Positions 1 to 7,339 of a DNA stretch of 64,000 nt are shown one piece after another. The position numbers and the translations under genes are program-made. Below the pieces are notes generated by a model. It was given only the letters and a program-made list of their open reading frames with translations. It was not told the DNA's origin and ran no database searches. Each line of letters starts with the position of its first letter. Within the stretch, counting starts at the first letter, position 1. The DNA comes from Planctomycetaceae bacterium (GTDB taxonomy: Bacteria > Planctomycetota > Planctomycetia > Planctomycetales > Planctomycetaceae), in contig JAKFVC010000009.1 of the NCBI GenBank assembly GCA_021732415.1, forward strand, positions 1 through 64,000, in the 5' to 3' direction.

Positions 1-4
1 CCAG

Positions 5-36
5 CCCCTCTCCCCGGAGTACCAGGGCGAGGGGAG
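5..36. repeat. Small inverted repeat, CCCCTCTCCCC family
   Basis: Left arm CCCCTCTCCCCGG (5-17) pairs with CCAGGGCGAGGGGAG (22-36). The same arms recur at 56791-56839, and a looser version at 58627-58663. It lies downstream of the SUI1-like gene, whose stop is at 117. It could act as a transcription terminator hairpin, but no T-run follows on the minus strand side, so this is uncertain. Confidence 0.6.
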
Positions 37-116
37 CGAAAACAAAAAACGTTGATGCTATTTGACATGACCTCGTTGGGGTATTGCAAGCATCGCCGGT
101 TTCAACTTGTGATTGT

Positions 117-464
117 CTATCCCTTCACCTTGTAGCCGATCTCCTCCAGCAACTGGCGAACGCGTTCCAGATGCGTGCCCTGGATTTCGAGCTCTTCGCC
201 TTCAAGCGTCCCTCCGGCTCCAATGGACGTCTTCAGCTTCGTGAGTAACGCGGGCAAATCATTCCCGGCCGCCGACAATCCGCGGACGACGGTCACCAGC
301 TTTCCCTTCTTCCGCTTCTCCGTGGAGAGGCGCGCGGTTTGCTGTTTGGGGGGAATCAAGGTGCTCGGCGGAGCGAGTGGCGGACACGTGCATTCCGTCT
401 CCAGCCGGTCACAGCGTTCACAGCGCGGGGGACGGTCAAACACGGTCCCTGCCAATAGGCCCAT
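117..464 (-). CDS. SUI1/eIF1-like translation factor (YciH family)
   Basis: Protein of 115 residues. The C-terminal half (about 50-115) fits the SUI1/eIF1 fold seen in bacterial YciH: a basic start (KRKKGKLVTVVRGL), then a glycine-rich turn (GAGGTLEGEELEIQG) and a final helix ending EEIGYKVKG. YciH-type proteins are thought to influence start-site selection on the small ribosomal subunit, although their bacterial role is not settled. The N-terminus carries CERC and CTC cysteines that could bind a metal; this is only a suggestion. The length matches the family. It stands alone, with a perfect inverted repeat about 38 bases upstream of the start codon. Confidence 0.85.
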   Translation of the reverse strand: MGLLAGTVFDRPPRCERCDRLETECTCPPLAPPSTLIPPKQQTARLSTEKRKKGKLVTVVRGLSAAGNDLPALLTKLKTSIGAGGTLEGEELEIQGTHLERVRQLLEEIGYKVKG

Positions 465-858
465 TTTAAAGAGTCTCTTCTAGGTTGCGAAGTTGCATCA
501 AAGCTTAAGGTCTTAAGCTAATCGATCACGCCGATTCCGGCGAGTGCGAATATCACGGCGGTGGTGTAGTCTGGGTCGACTTTGCTGCCTGCAACGCTCG
601 GGCTGTCAAGTATTTACGACGAGTGAACCGATGAAGGAATGTTAAGGAAACTTCGGCACAACCGACAGCTTCGGCGTGTCCGTTGATTTCCTGACAATCG
701 TTGCTGGCGGCAAGTCATTGGCAGTTGTTGTTGTTTCACCACATCGGCAGAAAATCGGGCCTCGTTTTATAGGGTAGGCTACCTCCGTCGTTCGTGAAGA
801 TCAGTTCACGGACCTTCTGACCCGAGTTTTCCTCTTGCGCGATGTACCGCCACACTTC
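465..858. other. Intergenic region between divergent genes
   Basis: About 390 bases separate the SUI1-like gene (minus strand) from the secreted hydrolase (plus strand), so promoters for both should lie here. Apart from the palindrome at 502-519 I see no confident promoter boxes, repeats or small genes. Confidence 0.5.
502..519. promoter_or_regulatory. Perfect 8+2+8 inverted repeat upstream of the SUI1-like gene
   Basis: AGCTTAAG, two bases, CTTAAGCT. It lies about 38 bases upstream of the minus-strand start at 464, where an operator or promoter-proximal element would be expected. No regulator is identified. It may also be chance, since the core is a simple AT-rich palindrome. Confidence 0.35.
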
Positions 859-2337
859 ATGCTCACCACCGCACGACAAGCCGAAACTTGCCGAGCCAGT
901 CGCAGAATCTGGACATGCTGGGTGGTCTGGTGCGCTCTTTGCGTTCCAGCCTTCGCACAGGACTCAGATTCCCCTGCGACGCTGGGACCGATTCTGATCG
1001 ACCCGGTCGGAAATGAGCAAAGTGTCGACGCCGATGGCCCGTTCATCACGGTGCCGAAGGTCGGACCGCAACTCCCCGAACCGTCTGAATATCCTCCGCG
1101 ACCCAACGTCCCCGGTCAACCTGTTCCACCCGGCGGAGCACCCGAGTTCTACGATCCTGTCTGGGATTACGCGACGGAACCGAATTCGGGCCCCAGCAAC
1201 AAGGCCACGATGCCGCCCGACTACTGGGTGATCAGCTCACGCAACTGTCCCCAGGCGGGCAGCCCCTGCACTGCCGATCAAAACACTCAGTACTATTACT
1301 TTGGTCCCACCGGCAAAGGTGGTCTGCGGAATCCCGCCGATTTTTACTCGACACTCCGTCCCGATGTCCCGGTTTGCATTTTGGTTCACGGCAGTCTCGT
1401 CGGTTGGGATCAGATGCTGACCGACGGCCACCAGACCTATGAATGGTTGAAGAAGTCTCAACCGAACACACCGTTTCGGCTGGTCCTCCTGACGTGGCCG
1501 AGCGAACGCCCCTTGTTGCTGGTTGCCCCGGTCGATTTCACTCTGCTGGGACGGCGTAGCGCCTATAACGGTTTCTATCTGGCTCGCGTCCTGTCGAAAA
1601 TGCCGTCAGAGACATCGGTCAGCATGATTGGACATAGCCACGGGGCGCGGCTGGTCGCTTCGGCCTTGCATCTGGCCGGTGGGGGTGACGCCTACGGCTA
1701 TCGACTTGAGCAACGTGCGACACCCTGGCCCCGCATGCGAGCCATGACGGCTGCCGCGGCTCTCGATCACAATTGGCTGGATCCAGGTGAGCGCTACGAG
1801 CATGCTCTCGACAACGTCGAAAGCTTCGTGAACTTGAGAAATCGCAATGATTTCGCCCTGCGGTTGTATTTATTGCAAGTCCCGCTCAGCCGCGAGTCGC
1901 TCGGCCGAGTCGGATTCAATGCGCGCGATCAGCAGTTGCTGGGTGCCAATTATACGAAGGTCCGCGATGTGGAAGTGTCACCGATTCTGGGGGCTCGGCA
2001 CGTCTGGCCGTGGTTCTACAGTCAACCGGGATTGGCGCGAACGCTGTCTCCATACCTGTTCTTCCAGGAGGATGTCCCGCCGTCACTCGTGCTGAAGCCG
2101 ACCAAGCGGCGTCCGTTTGGATCTCAGCCGGCCCAGATCATTTCGGAAGTCCCACCGCAAATGCAGCGCACGTCAGACGCCAGCAACGCGACCCTGGTCC
2201 GCGGCACGGCTCCGTCGAGGCCCACGCCCCCTCCGCAGCGCGAGACGACCATCAATTCCGAAACAGGCCGAACCTCCACCAGTCCGTCAGCGGTCCGAGT
2301 TTTTAATTCGCCGTTGTCGAGAACGCCGCGGAAGTAG
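859..2337 (+). CDS. Secreted alpha/beta hydrolase
   Basis: Protein of 492 residues from the ATG at 859; a TTG at 835 in the same frame would only add eight residues ahead of the signal peptide. Residues 1-35 look like a Sec signal peptide (hydrophobic WVVWCALCVPAFA, cleavage after AFA). The core has the hydrolase pattern: a strand with an oxyanion motif (CILVHGSLVGW) followed by the nucleophile elbow GHSHGARL around residue 260. That motif resembles the DUF900/esterase-lipase group. A proline- and threonine-rich tail after about residue 410 looks disordered. The substrate is unknown. It is probably periplasmic or exported. It is monocistronic as far as visible. Confidence 0.75.
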   Translation: MLTTARQAETCRASRRIWTCWVVWCALCVPAFAQDSDSPATLGPILIDPVGNEQSVDADGPFITVPKVGPQLPEPSEYPPRPNVPGQPVPPGGAPEFYDPVWDYATEPNSGPSNKATMPPDYWVISSRNCPQAGSPCTADQNTQYYYFGPTGKGGLRNPADFYSTLRPDVPVCILVHGSLVGWDQMLTDGHQTYEWLKKSQPNTPFRLVLLTWPSERPLLLVAPVDFTLLGRRSAYNGFYLARVLSKMPSETSVSMIGHSHGARLVASALHLAGGGDAYGYRLEQRATPWPRMRAMTAAAALDHNWLDPGERYEHALDNVESFVNLRNRNDFALRLYLLQVPLSRESLGRVGFNARDQQLLGANYTKVRDVEVSPILGARHVWPWFYSQPGLARTLSPYLFFQEDVPPSLVLKPTKRRPFGSQPAQIISEVPPQMQRTSDASNATLVRGTAPSRPTPPPQRETTINSETGRTSTSPSAVRVFNSPLSRTPRK

Positions 2338-2480
2338 TAAGTTGCACCCAATCAGTGGTTCGACAAATCAGCCGCAGGGCGTTAGCCCCCGGTTCGATGA
2401 ACAACAACGCTGAGCAATATCACACACGAACCGGACGCTAGCGCGTGCCGGCTAATGATGTCCTAGAGAAGAGATCGCGC

Positions 2481-3443
2481 ATGACAGCCCCCGTCGCCCT
2501 CGTTCTGGCCGCTGGCAAGAGTACCCGGATGAAATCCGCGGTGCCGAAGGTGTTGCATCCGGTTTGTGGTCGGCCGATGATCGACTATGTCCTGGATGCG
2601 GCTCGTGAGGCCGGCGTCGGACGCATCGTCGCGATTGTCGGACACGCTGCCGATCAGGTCCGAGCTGCCCTGTCGGGCCAGTCCGATGTCGAATTCGCGC
2701 TGCAGGCAGAGCAAAAAGGGACCGGCCATGCCGTCATGATGTGCCGCGATGCGCTCCGTTCGCATGATGGAGCCGTGATGATTCTGACCGGGGATGCTCC
2801 GCTGATGCGCAGCAGTTCGTTCGCGGGTTTGCTGGATGATTATCAACAGCAACACGCGGCGTGTGTGATCGGGACCGCCAACACGGCCAACAACTTCGGG
2901 CTCGGCCGCATCGTGCGCGATGCGGCAGGAGTTTTTCAAAAGATCGTCGAAGAGAAGGACGCGACGCCTGAAGAACGAAAAATCACGGAAATCAACGTCG
3001 GATGTTACGTCTTCGACTGCCAATCGCTGCTAAGGGCGCTCGATCAACTCCAGCCAAACAACAAGCAGGGCGAATACTATCTCACCGATTGCTGTGGGAT
3101 CCTCAAATCGCAGGGAGCCACGGTGATTGCCAGCCCGCGGTTGGATATTTCTGAGGCACTGGGAGTCAACACCCGCCAGCAACTGGCCGAGGTAACTCAG
3201 CACATGCAGCGCGTGGCGCTGGCCCGCTATATGGCCGAGGGCGTGACGATTGTCTGTCCGGAACAGACGCTGATTGACCCCCGCGCGATCATCGGCGCTG
3301 ATACGGTCATCCATCCGTTTACGACGATTTCAGGGGCAGCCCGCATCGGATCGAATTGCCAGATTGGCCCGCACGCAGTCATTGAAGGAACGGCAGTCGT
3401 GGCCGACGGAGCGACCGTGAAGCCCTTCACTGTGGTGCAGTGA
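2481..3443 (+). CDS. GlmU-like uridylyltransferase, acetyltransferase domain missing
   Basis: Protein of 320 residues. The start is the ATG at 2481 (MTAPVALVLAAG); an in-frame GTG at 2445 lacks support. The sugar-nucleotidyltransferase signature LAAGKSTRM with PKVLHPVCG (residues 9-31) is that of the N-terminal domain of GlmU, which makes UDP-GlcNAc from GlcNAc-1-phosphate and UTP. GTGHAV and TGDAPL are also present. After about residue 255 only three or four hexapeptide (left-handed beta-helix) turns follow before the stop, whereas full GlmU has about 450 residues and a C-terminal acetyltransferase. It therefore should not acetylate GlcN-1-P. An intact stop, not a visible frameshift, ends the gene. 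Confidence 0.85.
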   Translation: MTAPVALVLAAGKSTRMKSAVPKVLHPVCGRPMIDYVLDAAREAGVGRIVAIVGHAADQVRAALSGQSDVEFALQAEQKGTGHAVMMCRDALRSHDGAVMILTGDAPLMRSSSFAGLLDDYQQQHAACVIGTANTANNFGLGRIVRDAAGVFQKIVEEKDATPEERKITEINVGCYVFDCQSLLRALDQLQPNNKQGEYYLTDCCGILKSQGATVIASPRLDISEALGVNTRQQLAEVTQHMQRVALARYMAEGVTIVCPEQTLIDPRAIIGADTVIHPFTTISGAARIGSNCQIGPHAVIEGTAVVADGATVKPFTVVQ

Positions 3444-3458
3444 CACGCGGGACGTAAC

Positions 3459-3747
3459 GTGGGACGGGTCTCTGACCCGTCTGAGGCCCGTAACAATCGA
3501 ATTGAAAAAGAGTCCAACCGAGCGAACTTCGCGCAGCGGCCGACTCGCATCAATCAATACGGTCTATTTCCACATCAAACCCAGGAAATCGGGTGCCACT
3601 GGCTATGCCAGTGCATTGCCGGATCGAGGCCCGAATGACCACCAGCACTGGCATAGCCAGTGGCACCCAATCCAAGAGTTTATTGATTGGTCGAGGGCTT
3701 TTCGGGAAATGATCTTCTCACGGACGGGCCTGGAGACCCGTCCCACG
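3459..3747. repeat. Inverted pair of the GGGACGGGTC dispersed repeat
   Basis: The left copy begins GTGGGACGGGTC at 3459 and is a variant carrying an extra GACCCGTCTGAG stretch. The right copy, CGGACGGGCCTGGAGACCCG plus TCCCACG, occupies 3721-3747. The same 27-base element occurs as inverted pairs at 17374/17488, 51829/51989 and 63046/63222. Another inverted repeat (3591-3668) is nested between the arms. The element fills most of the gap between the GlmU-like gene and prs; I see no gene in that 426-base gap. Confidence 0.85.
3591..3668. repeat. Perfect 24-base inverted repeat (GGGTGCCACTGGC)
   Basis: The arm at 3591-3614 (GGGTGCCACTGGCTATGCCA and four more bases) is exactly complementary to 3645-3668, with a 30-base loop. 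Perfect identity of arms this long, with an unrelated loop, suggests recent formation or maintenance by gene conversion. It is nested inside the 3459-3747 pair. Confidence 0.85.
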
Positions 3748-3869
3748 AAAGAAGGCACCCATAAAGTTTGCTGCGGTCTATTGCCAGTTTGGCGGGGGTT
3801 CTCACAATAGGGAGTTGCTGTCGTGTCCGACATGTCTTCCCTGTTCGCTGAGTTCCCCGGAAACTGCCC

Positions 3870-4817
3870 ATGTACGACCACTTGACCCTGATTAGCGGTC
3901 GCGCTCATCCCAAACTGGCCAACGAAATTGGTGACTACCTGGGATTGAGCCTTGGGGCCATTGAGATCTGGAATTTCCCCGACGGTGAGATCGGCGTGAA
4001 AATCAATCAGAACATTCGCGGCTGCGATGTGTTCCTGATCCAGCCGACGTGCCCGCCGGTCAATGAAAATCTGATGGAACTGCTGATCATGATCGACGCG
4101 TGCAAGCGCGCGAGCGCCGCACGGATCACGGCCGTCATCCCCTATTTCGGGTACGCTCGGCAGGACCGCAAGGATTCGGGGCGTGTGCCCATCACGGCCA
4201 AGCTGACCGCCAACCTGATTGTTAATGCCGGGGCCGACCGCGTCCTGACGGTCGATTTGCATGCCGCTCAGATTCAAGGTTTTTTCGATGTGCCGGTCGA
4301 CCACCTGTACTCGGCACCCGTGCTGGATGACTACTTCAAGAAGCTCAATCTGCCGGCAGATAAATTGGTGATTGTCAGCCCCGATGAGGGCAGTATCAAA
4401 CGGACGCTCCAGCATCTGCAGCATCTGGGAGGCGAACTGGCGATCGTTGATAAGCGGCGTTTCAGTGCCACTCAAACGAAACAGGCCCATCTGATCGGTG
4501 GGCCGATTGACGGTCGCATCGCCTTGTTATTTGACGACATGATCACAACGGGGGGGTCGATCACGGGCGCGGTCAATGTCGTCCAGCAATTCGGCGCGGC
4601 CGAGATCTATGTCTGCGCCACGCATCCAGTCCTGTGCGGGAAAGCCGTTGAGAATCTGGGCGCGGCCCCGATCAAGGAGATTGTCGTCTCCAACAGCATT
4701 CCGCTCTCGCCACAACAAATGCTGCCGAACATTCGCGTGGTCAGTCTGGCCCCGTTGCTGGGTGAAGCGATTAAACGCATTCATAAGAACGAGTCGGTGA
4801 GTTATTTGTTTGATTAG
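3870..4817 (+). CDS. prs: Ribose-phosphate pyrophosphokinase
   Basis: Protein of 315 residues, the usual length for class I PRPP synthase. It converts ribose-5-phosphate and ATP to PRPP for nucleotide, histidine and tryptophan synthesis in the cytoplasm. The visible hallmarks are the flexible-loop motif YARQDRKDSGR (about 94-104), the VDLHAAQIQGFF metal/ATP segment (about 129-140) and the PRPP-binding loop FDDMITTGGS (about 219-228). The ATG at 3870 has no strong ribosome-binding site. It is preceded by a gap filled with inverted repeats and followed by another, so it is probably transcribed alone. Confidence 0.97.
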   Translation: MYDHLTLISGRAHPKLANEIGDYLGLSLGAIEIWNFPDGEIGVKINQNIRGCDVFLIQPTCPPVNENLMELLIMIDACKRASAARITAVIPYFGYARQDRKDSGRVPITAKLTANLIVNAGADRVLTVDLHAAQIQGFFDVPVDHLYSAPVLDDYFKKLNLPADKLVIVSPDEGSIKRTLQHLQHLGGELAIVDKRRFSATQTKQAHLIGGPIDGRIALLFDDMITTGGSITGAVNVVQQFGAAEIYVCATHPVLCGKAVENLGAAPIKEIVVSNSIPLSPQQMLPNIRVVSLAPLLGEAIKRIHKNESVSYLFD

Positions 4818-4850
4818 AGATCGTGCGATTGACACGAATTCAAAAAAGAT

Positions 4851-4965
4851 TTGGAACACTAATCTACGCTAATCAACACTAATTCAGAACACTTTAGATC
4901 GCAATCTCGATACGTTCTTCTCCTCCTTCTTATTAGTGTTTATTAGTGAAGATCAGTGTTCCAAA
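4851..4965. repeat. Inverted repeat built from AACACTAAT units
   Basis: The left arm (4851-4884) starts TTGGAACACTAATCTACGCT and the right arm (4931-4965) reads TATTAGTGTTTATTAGTGAA then GATCAGTGTTCCAA. Each arm is a degenerate tandem of an AACACTAAT-like unit, and the two arms are roughly complementary. It fills the gap between prs and the GNAT gene. Confidence 0.7.
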
Positions 4966-5022
4966 AAAACCTGTTCGTCTTCGCTCTGTAATCGGTGCAG
5001 TTTCTGAATTGGATGATCTGCA

Positions 5023-5487
5023 ATGTCCGAGATTATTATCCGTGCTGCTCGTCATGGCGATTGGTCGGTTATTGCTGACTACAATTGCCGCCTGGCGTGG
5101 GAGTCCGAGGAGAAGCGGCTGGATCCAGCCAAGATTGAGCCGGGCGTGCAAGCGGTGCTGAATGATCCGACCAAGGGGCGCTACTTCGTTGCGGAACTTG
5201 ATGGGCGGGTCATTGGGCAGCTCATGCACACTTGGGAATGGAGCGACTGGCGCAACGGCCAGATCTGGTGGCTCCAGAGTGTCTATGTCGCTCCCGAGTT
5301 CCGTCAGCAGGGAGTTTTCAAGCGGCTCTATGAGCACCTGGTGGCGCTGGCGGTTGAAGAGCGCGTGCTGGGAGTTCGCCTGTACGTTGAAGATCAGAAC
5401 GAACGTGCCCAGCGGACCTACCGACAACTCGGGCTGGCCGAACCAGGGTACCATGTGATGGAACGCTGGTTTGGGCCTGCGCTGTGA
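5023..5487 (+). CDS. GNAT family N-acetyltransferase
   Basis: Protein of 154 residues. It has the GNAT layout: an N-terminal strand and helix (IIRAARHGDWSVIADYN), the central strands ending in WWLQSVYVAPEFRQQGVFKRL (about 83-105), which contains the acetyl-CoA pyrophosphate loop R-Q-Q-G-V, and a C-terminal ENERAQ-like segment DQNERAQRTYRQLG. The second loop residue pattern (Q-Q-G-V-F) matches the family's R/Q-x-x-G-x-G/A consensus only loosely. The acceptor substrate cannot be told from sequence. Cytoplasmic. Confidence 0.9.
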   Translation: MSEIIIRAARHGDWSVIADYNCRLAWESEEKRLDPAKIEPGVQAVLNDPTKGRYFVAELDGRVIGQLMHTWEWSDWRNGQIWWLQSVYVAPEFRQQGVFKRLYEHLVALAVEERVLGVRLYVEDQNERAQRTYRQLGLAEPGYHVMERWFGPAL

Positions 5488-5518
5488 GAGTGTGGATCAA
5501 TGCCACCCGTGTTCTGAT

Positions 5519-5605
5519 CCCATGAGTCCCATAGGTCCTATAAGTCCCATCCGTCCCATCAAATACATGGGACCAATGGGACTAATGAGACAGATGGAAC
5601 TTATG
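5519..5605. repeat. Inverted repeat built from CCCATNNGTCC units
   Basis: The left side (5519-5560) is a run of CCCATnnGTCCtAT-type units and the right side (5566-5605) is a run of ATGGGACnnATGGGAC-type units, so the two halves can pair imperfectly. A cleaner relative lies at 11636-11724. It sits between the convergent GNAT and PPIase genes, where a bidirectional terminator would be expected. Confidence 0.7.
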
Positions 5606-5621
5606 AAATTGCTGGCAATGA

Positions 5622-7124
5622 TCAATCCGAAATGTTGTTCATTTCGCCGTTGTCATCGGCGACTGCCGGTTTTTGACGGAAGATTGATTTCCAGAAGCTC
5701 TCTTTGGGCGGCTCGTCTGTTGCCCCAGCCTGGGAGACGGTCGATTTCGCGGCAGTGGACTTAGCTGCTCCCCCCTTCTTGGCTGGTGCCTGGGGTTGCT
5801 CGTCGAATGCTGAAACCCGTTTGATCTTTTCGGCGGTTTTGGCTGCCTTTTCTTCAGGCTCTTCGGCATCGAAGACGGTCTTCACGACGGCCGCTTCACG
5901 AATCTCGTGGATGGCTTCCTTCGCGCGGATGGTGCGGGCTTCATTTTTGAGCGTGTCTTCGATGTCCTTTTGTTGCGATTCAAACGTCTTGCGGCCTGCA
6001 TCCTGGCGATCCAGAACCTGCACGATCTGGAATCCCGTCGGCGTGCGGATGACGCCACTCATCTCGCCGACAGGTAGTGTAAAGAGTTCGTTTTCGATCT
6101 CTTTGTTCTGCAGGCTGCCCTTGATGGTCCAGTCCCAGATACCGCCGTTCGCGGCCTTGGGGCCATCGCCGTACTTCTTGACGACAGCGGTGAATTCTGC
6201 CTCTTCCAGAAGCTCCTTCACTGCCTTGTCGAGGTGCTGCTTGGCACCTTCTTTTCCCTTGTGGGCCTCGTCGGAAATCACCAGTTGCTGCCAGTGGACT
6301 CGCGCGGGGAATTCATAGTCTTTCAGGTGTTCTTCATAGTACGTCATCATCTCCCGACGCGTCGGCTCGAACTTGGAGTGGGCTTTGAAGCCGACGTAGT
6401 TCTGGGCAAACTGTTGCTCTCGGTACGCGGCTTCGTGTTCCGCGAGATCATAGTCCTTCTCGGCCATCAGGGTCTCAAGCTCGCCAATGCTCTTGCACTT
6501 GTTGCCCTCCATCATTTTCTGGAGATGTTCGGCCCAGTCCTTATCGATGGCCTTATTGAGGCCTTCCAGTTGATTCTTCTTGAATTCGGACTTGGCCGCC
6601 AAAGCCAGCATCTTGGTTTCGATGATGCGTGGCAGGGCCTGTCTGATGAACATGCCGCGCAGGCGATAGACCATTTCGGGCTTGAACTTCTTGCCTTCCT
6701 GAATCCGCATTTGCTCTTCGGCTTTCGCCAACGCCATATGCAGAGGAGCCAGGACTTCACCGGCGAAAACCGGCTGGTCGTTGACGAATGCGACGACCAT
6801 GCTGTCTTCGAAGCGGGGCAGATCTTTATCGGGGGATTCTTCCAGCGAGACACGCTGAATACCCGACGGAGAGAGCTTGCGGCCGGCGCGAACCTTTTCC
6901 GAATCGGCATCATCCACACCGACTCGATCAGGATCTCCAGCCTGGGCGGTGCGGGTGTCGTCTGAACGGCCGGCGTAAGCGAGTTGTCGTTCGCGAATTT
7001 GATCGGCGGGCAGGCGTGGCGGTGGCGGTCCCACGACCGGATTATCGATCTTGGCAGGCGTCGTCGACTGGCAGCCGCTGAACAGCAACAGCCCCACGAC
7101 AATGATTGTGTAATGGATTCGCAT
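5622..7124 (-). CDS. Peptidylprolyl isomerase lipoprotein (parvulin/SurA type)
   Basis: Protein of 500 residues. The start at 7124 is chosen because MRIHYTIIVVGLLLFSGC is a lipoprotein signal peptide with the lipobox cysteine at residue 18; the open frame upstream has no such signal. Residues about 110-260 are helical and resemble the SurA chaperone N-domain (VNDQPVFAGEVLAPLHMAL). The parvulin isomerase domain spans about 275-385 (ARVHWQQLVISD, GGIWDW, FTLPVGEMSGVIRTPTGFQIVQVLDR). The last 100 residues are charged and probably disordered. It should help fold exported proteins in the periplasm. It is convergent with the GNAT gene. Confidence 0.9.
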   Translation of the reverse strand: MRIHYTIIVVGLLLFSGCQSTTPAKIDNPVVGPPPPRLPADQIRERQLAYAGRSDDTRTAQAGDPDRVGVDDADSEKVRAGRKLSPSGIQRVSLEESPDKDLPRFEDSMVVAFVNDQPVFAGEVLAPLHMALAKAEEQMRIQEGKKFKPEMVYRLRGMFIRQALPRIIETKMLALAAKSEFKKNQLEGLNKAIDKDWAEHLQKMMEGNKCKSIGELETLMAEKDYDLAEHEAAYREQQFAQNYVGFKAHSKFEPTRREMMTYYEEHLKDYEFPARVHWQQLVISDEAHKGKEGAKQHLDKAVKELLEEAEFTAVVKKYGDGPKAANGGIWDWTIKGSLQNKEIENELFTLPVGEMSGVIRTPTGFQIVQVLDRQDAGRKTFESQQKDIEDTLKNEARTIRAKEAIHEIREAAVVKTVFDAEEPEEKAAKTAEKIKRVSAFDEQPQAPAKKGGAAKSTAAKSTVSQAGATDEPPKESFWKSIFRQKPAVADDNGEMNNISD

Positions 7125-7339
7125 GGTCAGCCTTCCTTGGCTGATTGGCCGAAACGGCACTGGCAGACTATCGCTTGGTTTCAGACCTGCGGGCAGGACA
7201 CGAGACGTTATTCCAAGTTCAACGTCCCGTGGTATCAATGCGGAGCACTGACAAGACAGGTTGAAAGGTCCCGACAATCCTTTGTCGAATCGGTGATCTG
7301 GCAAACGACTTTTGCCAGAACTTACGGGTAAGTATAGGG

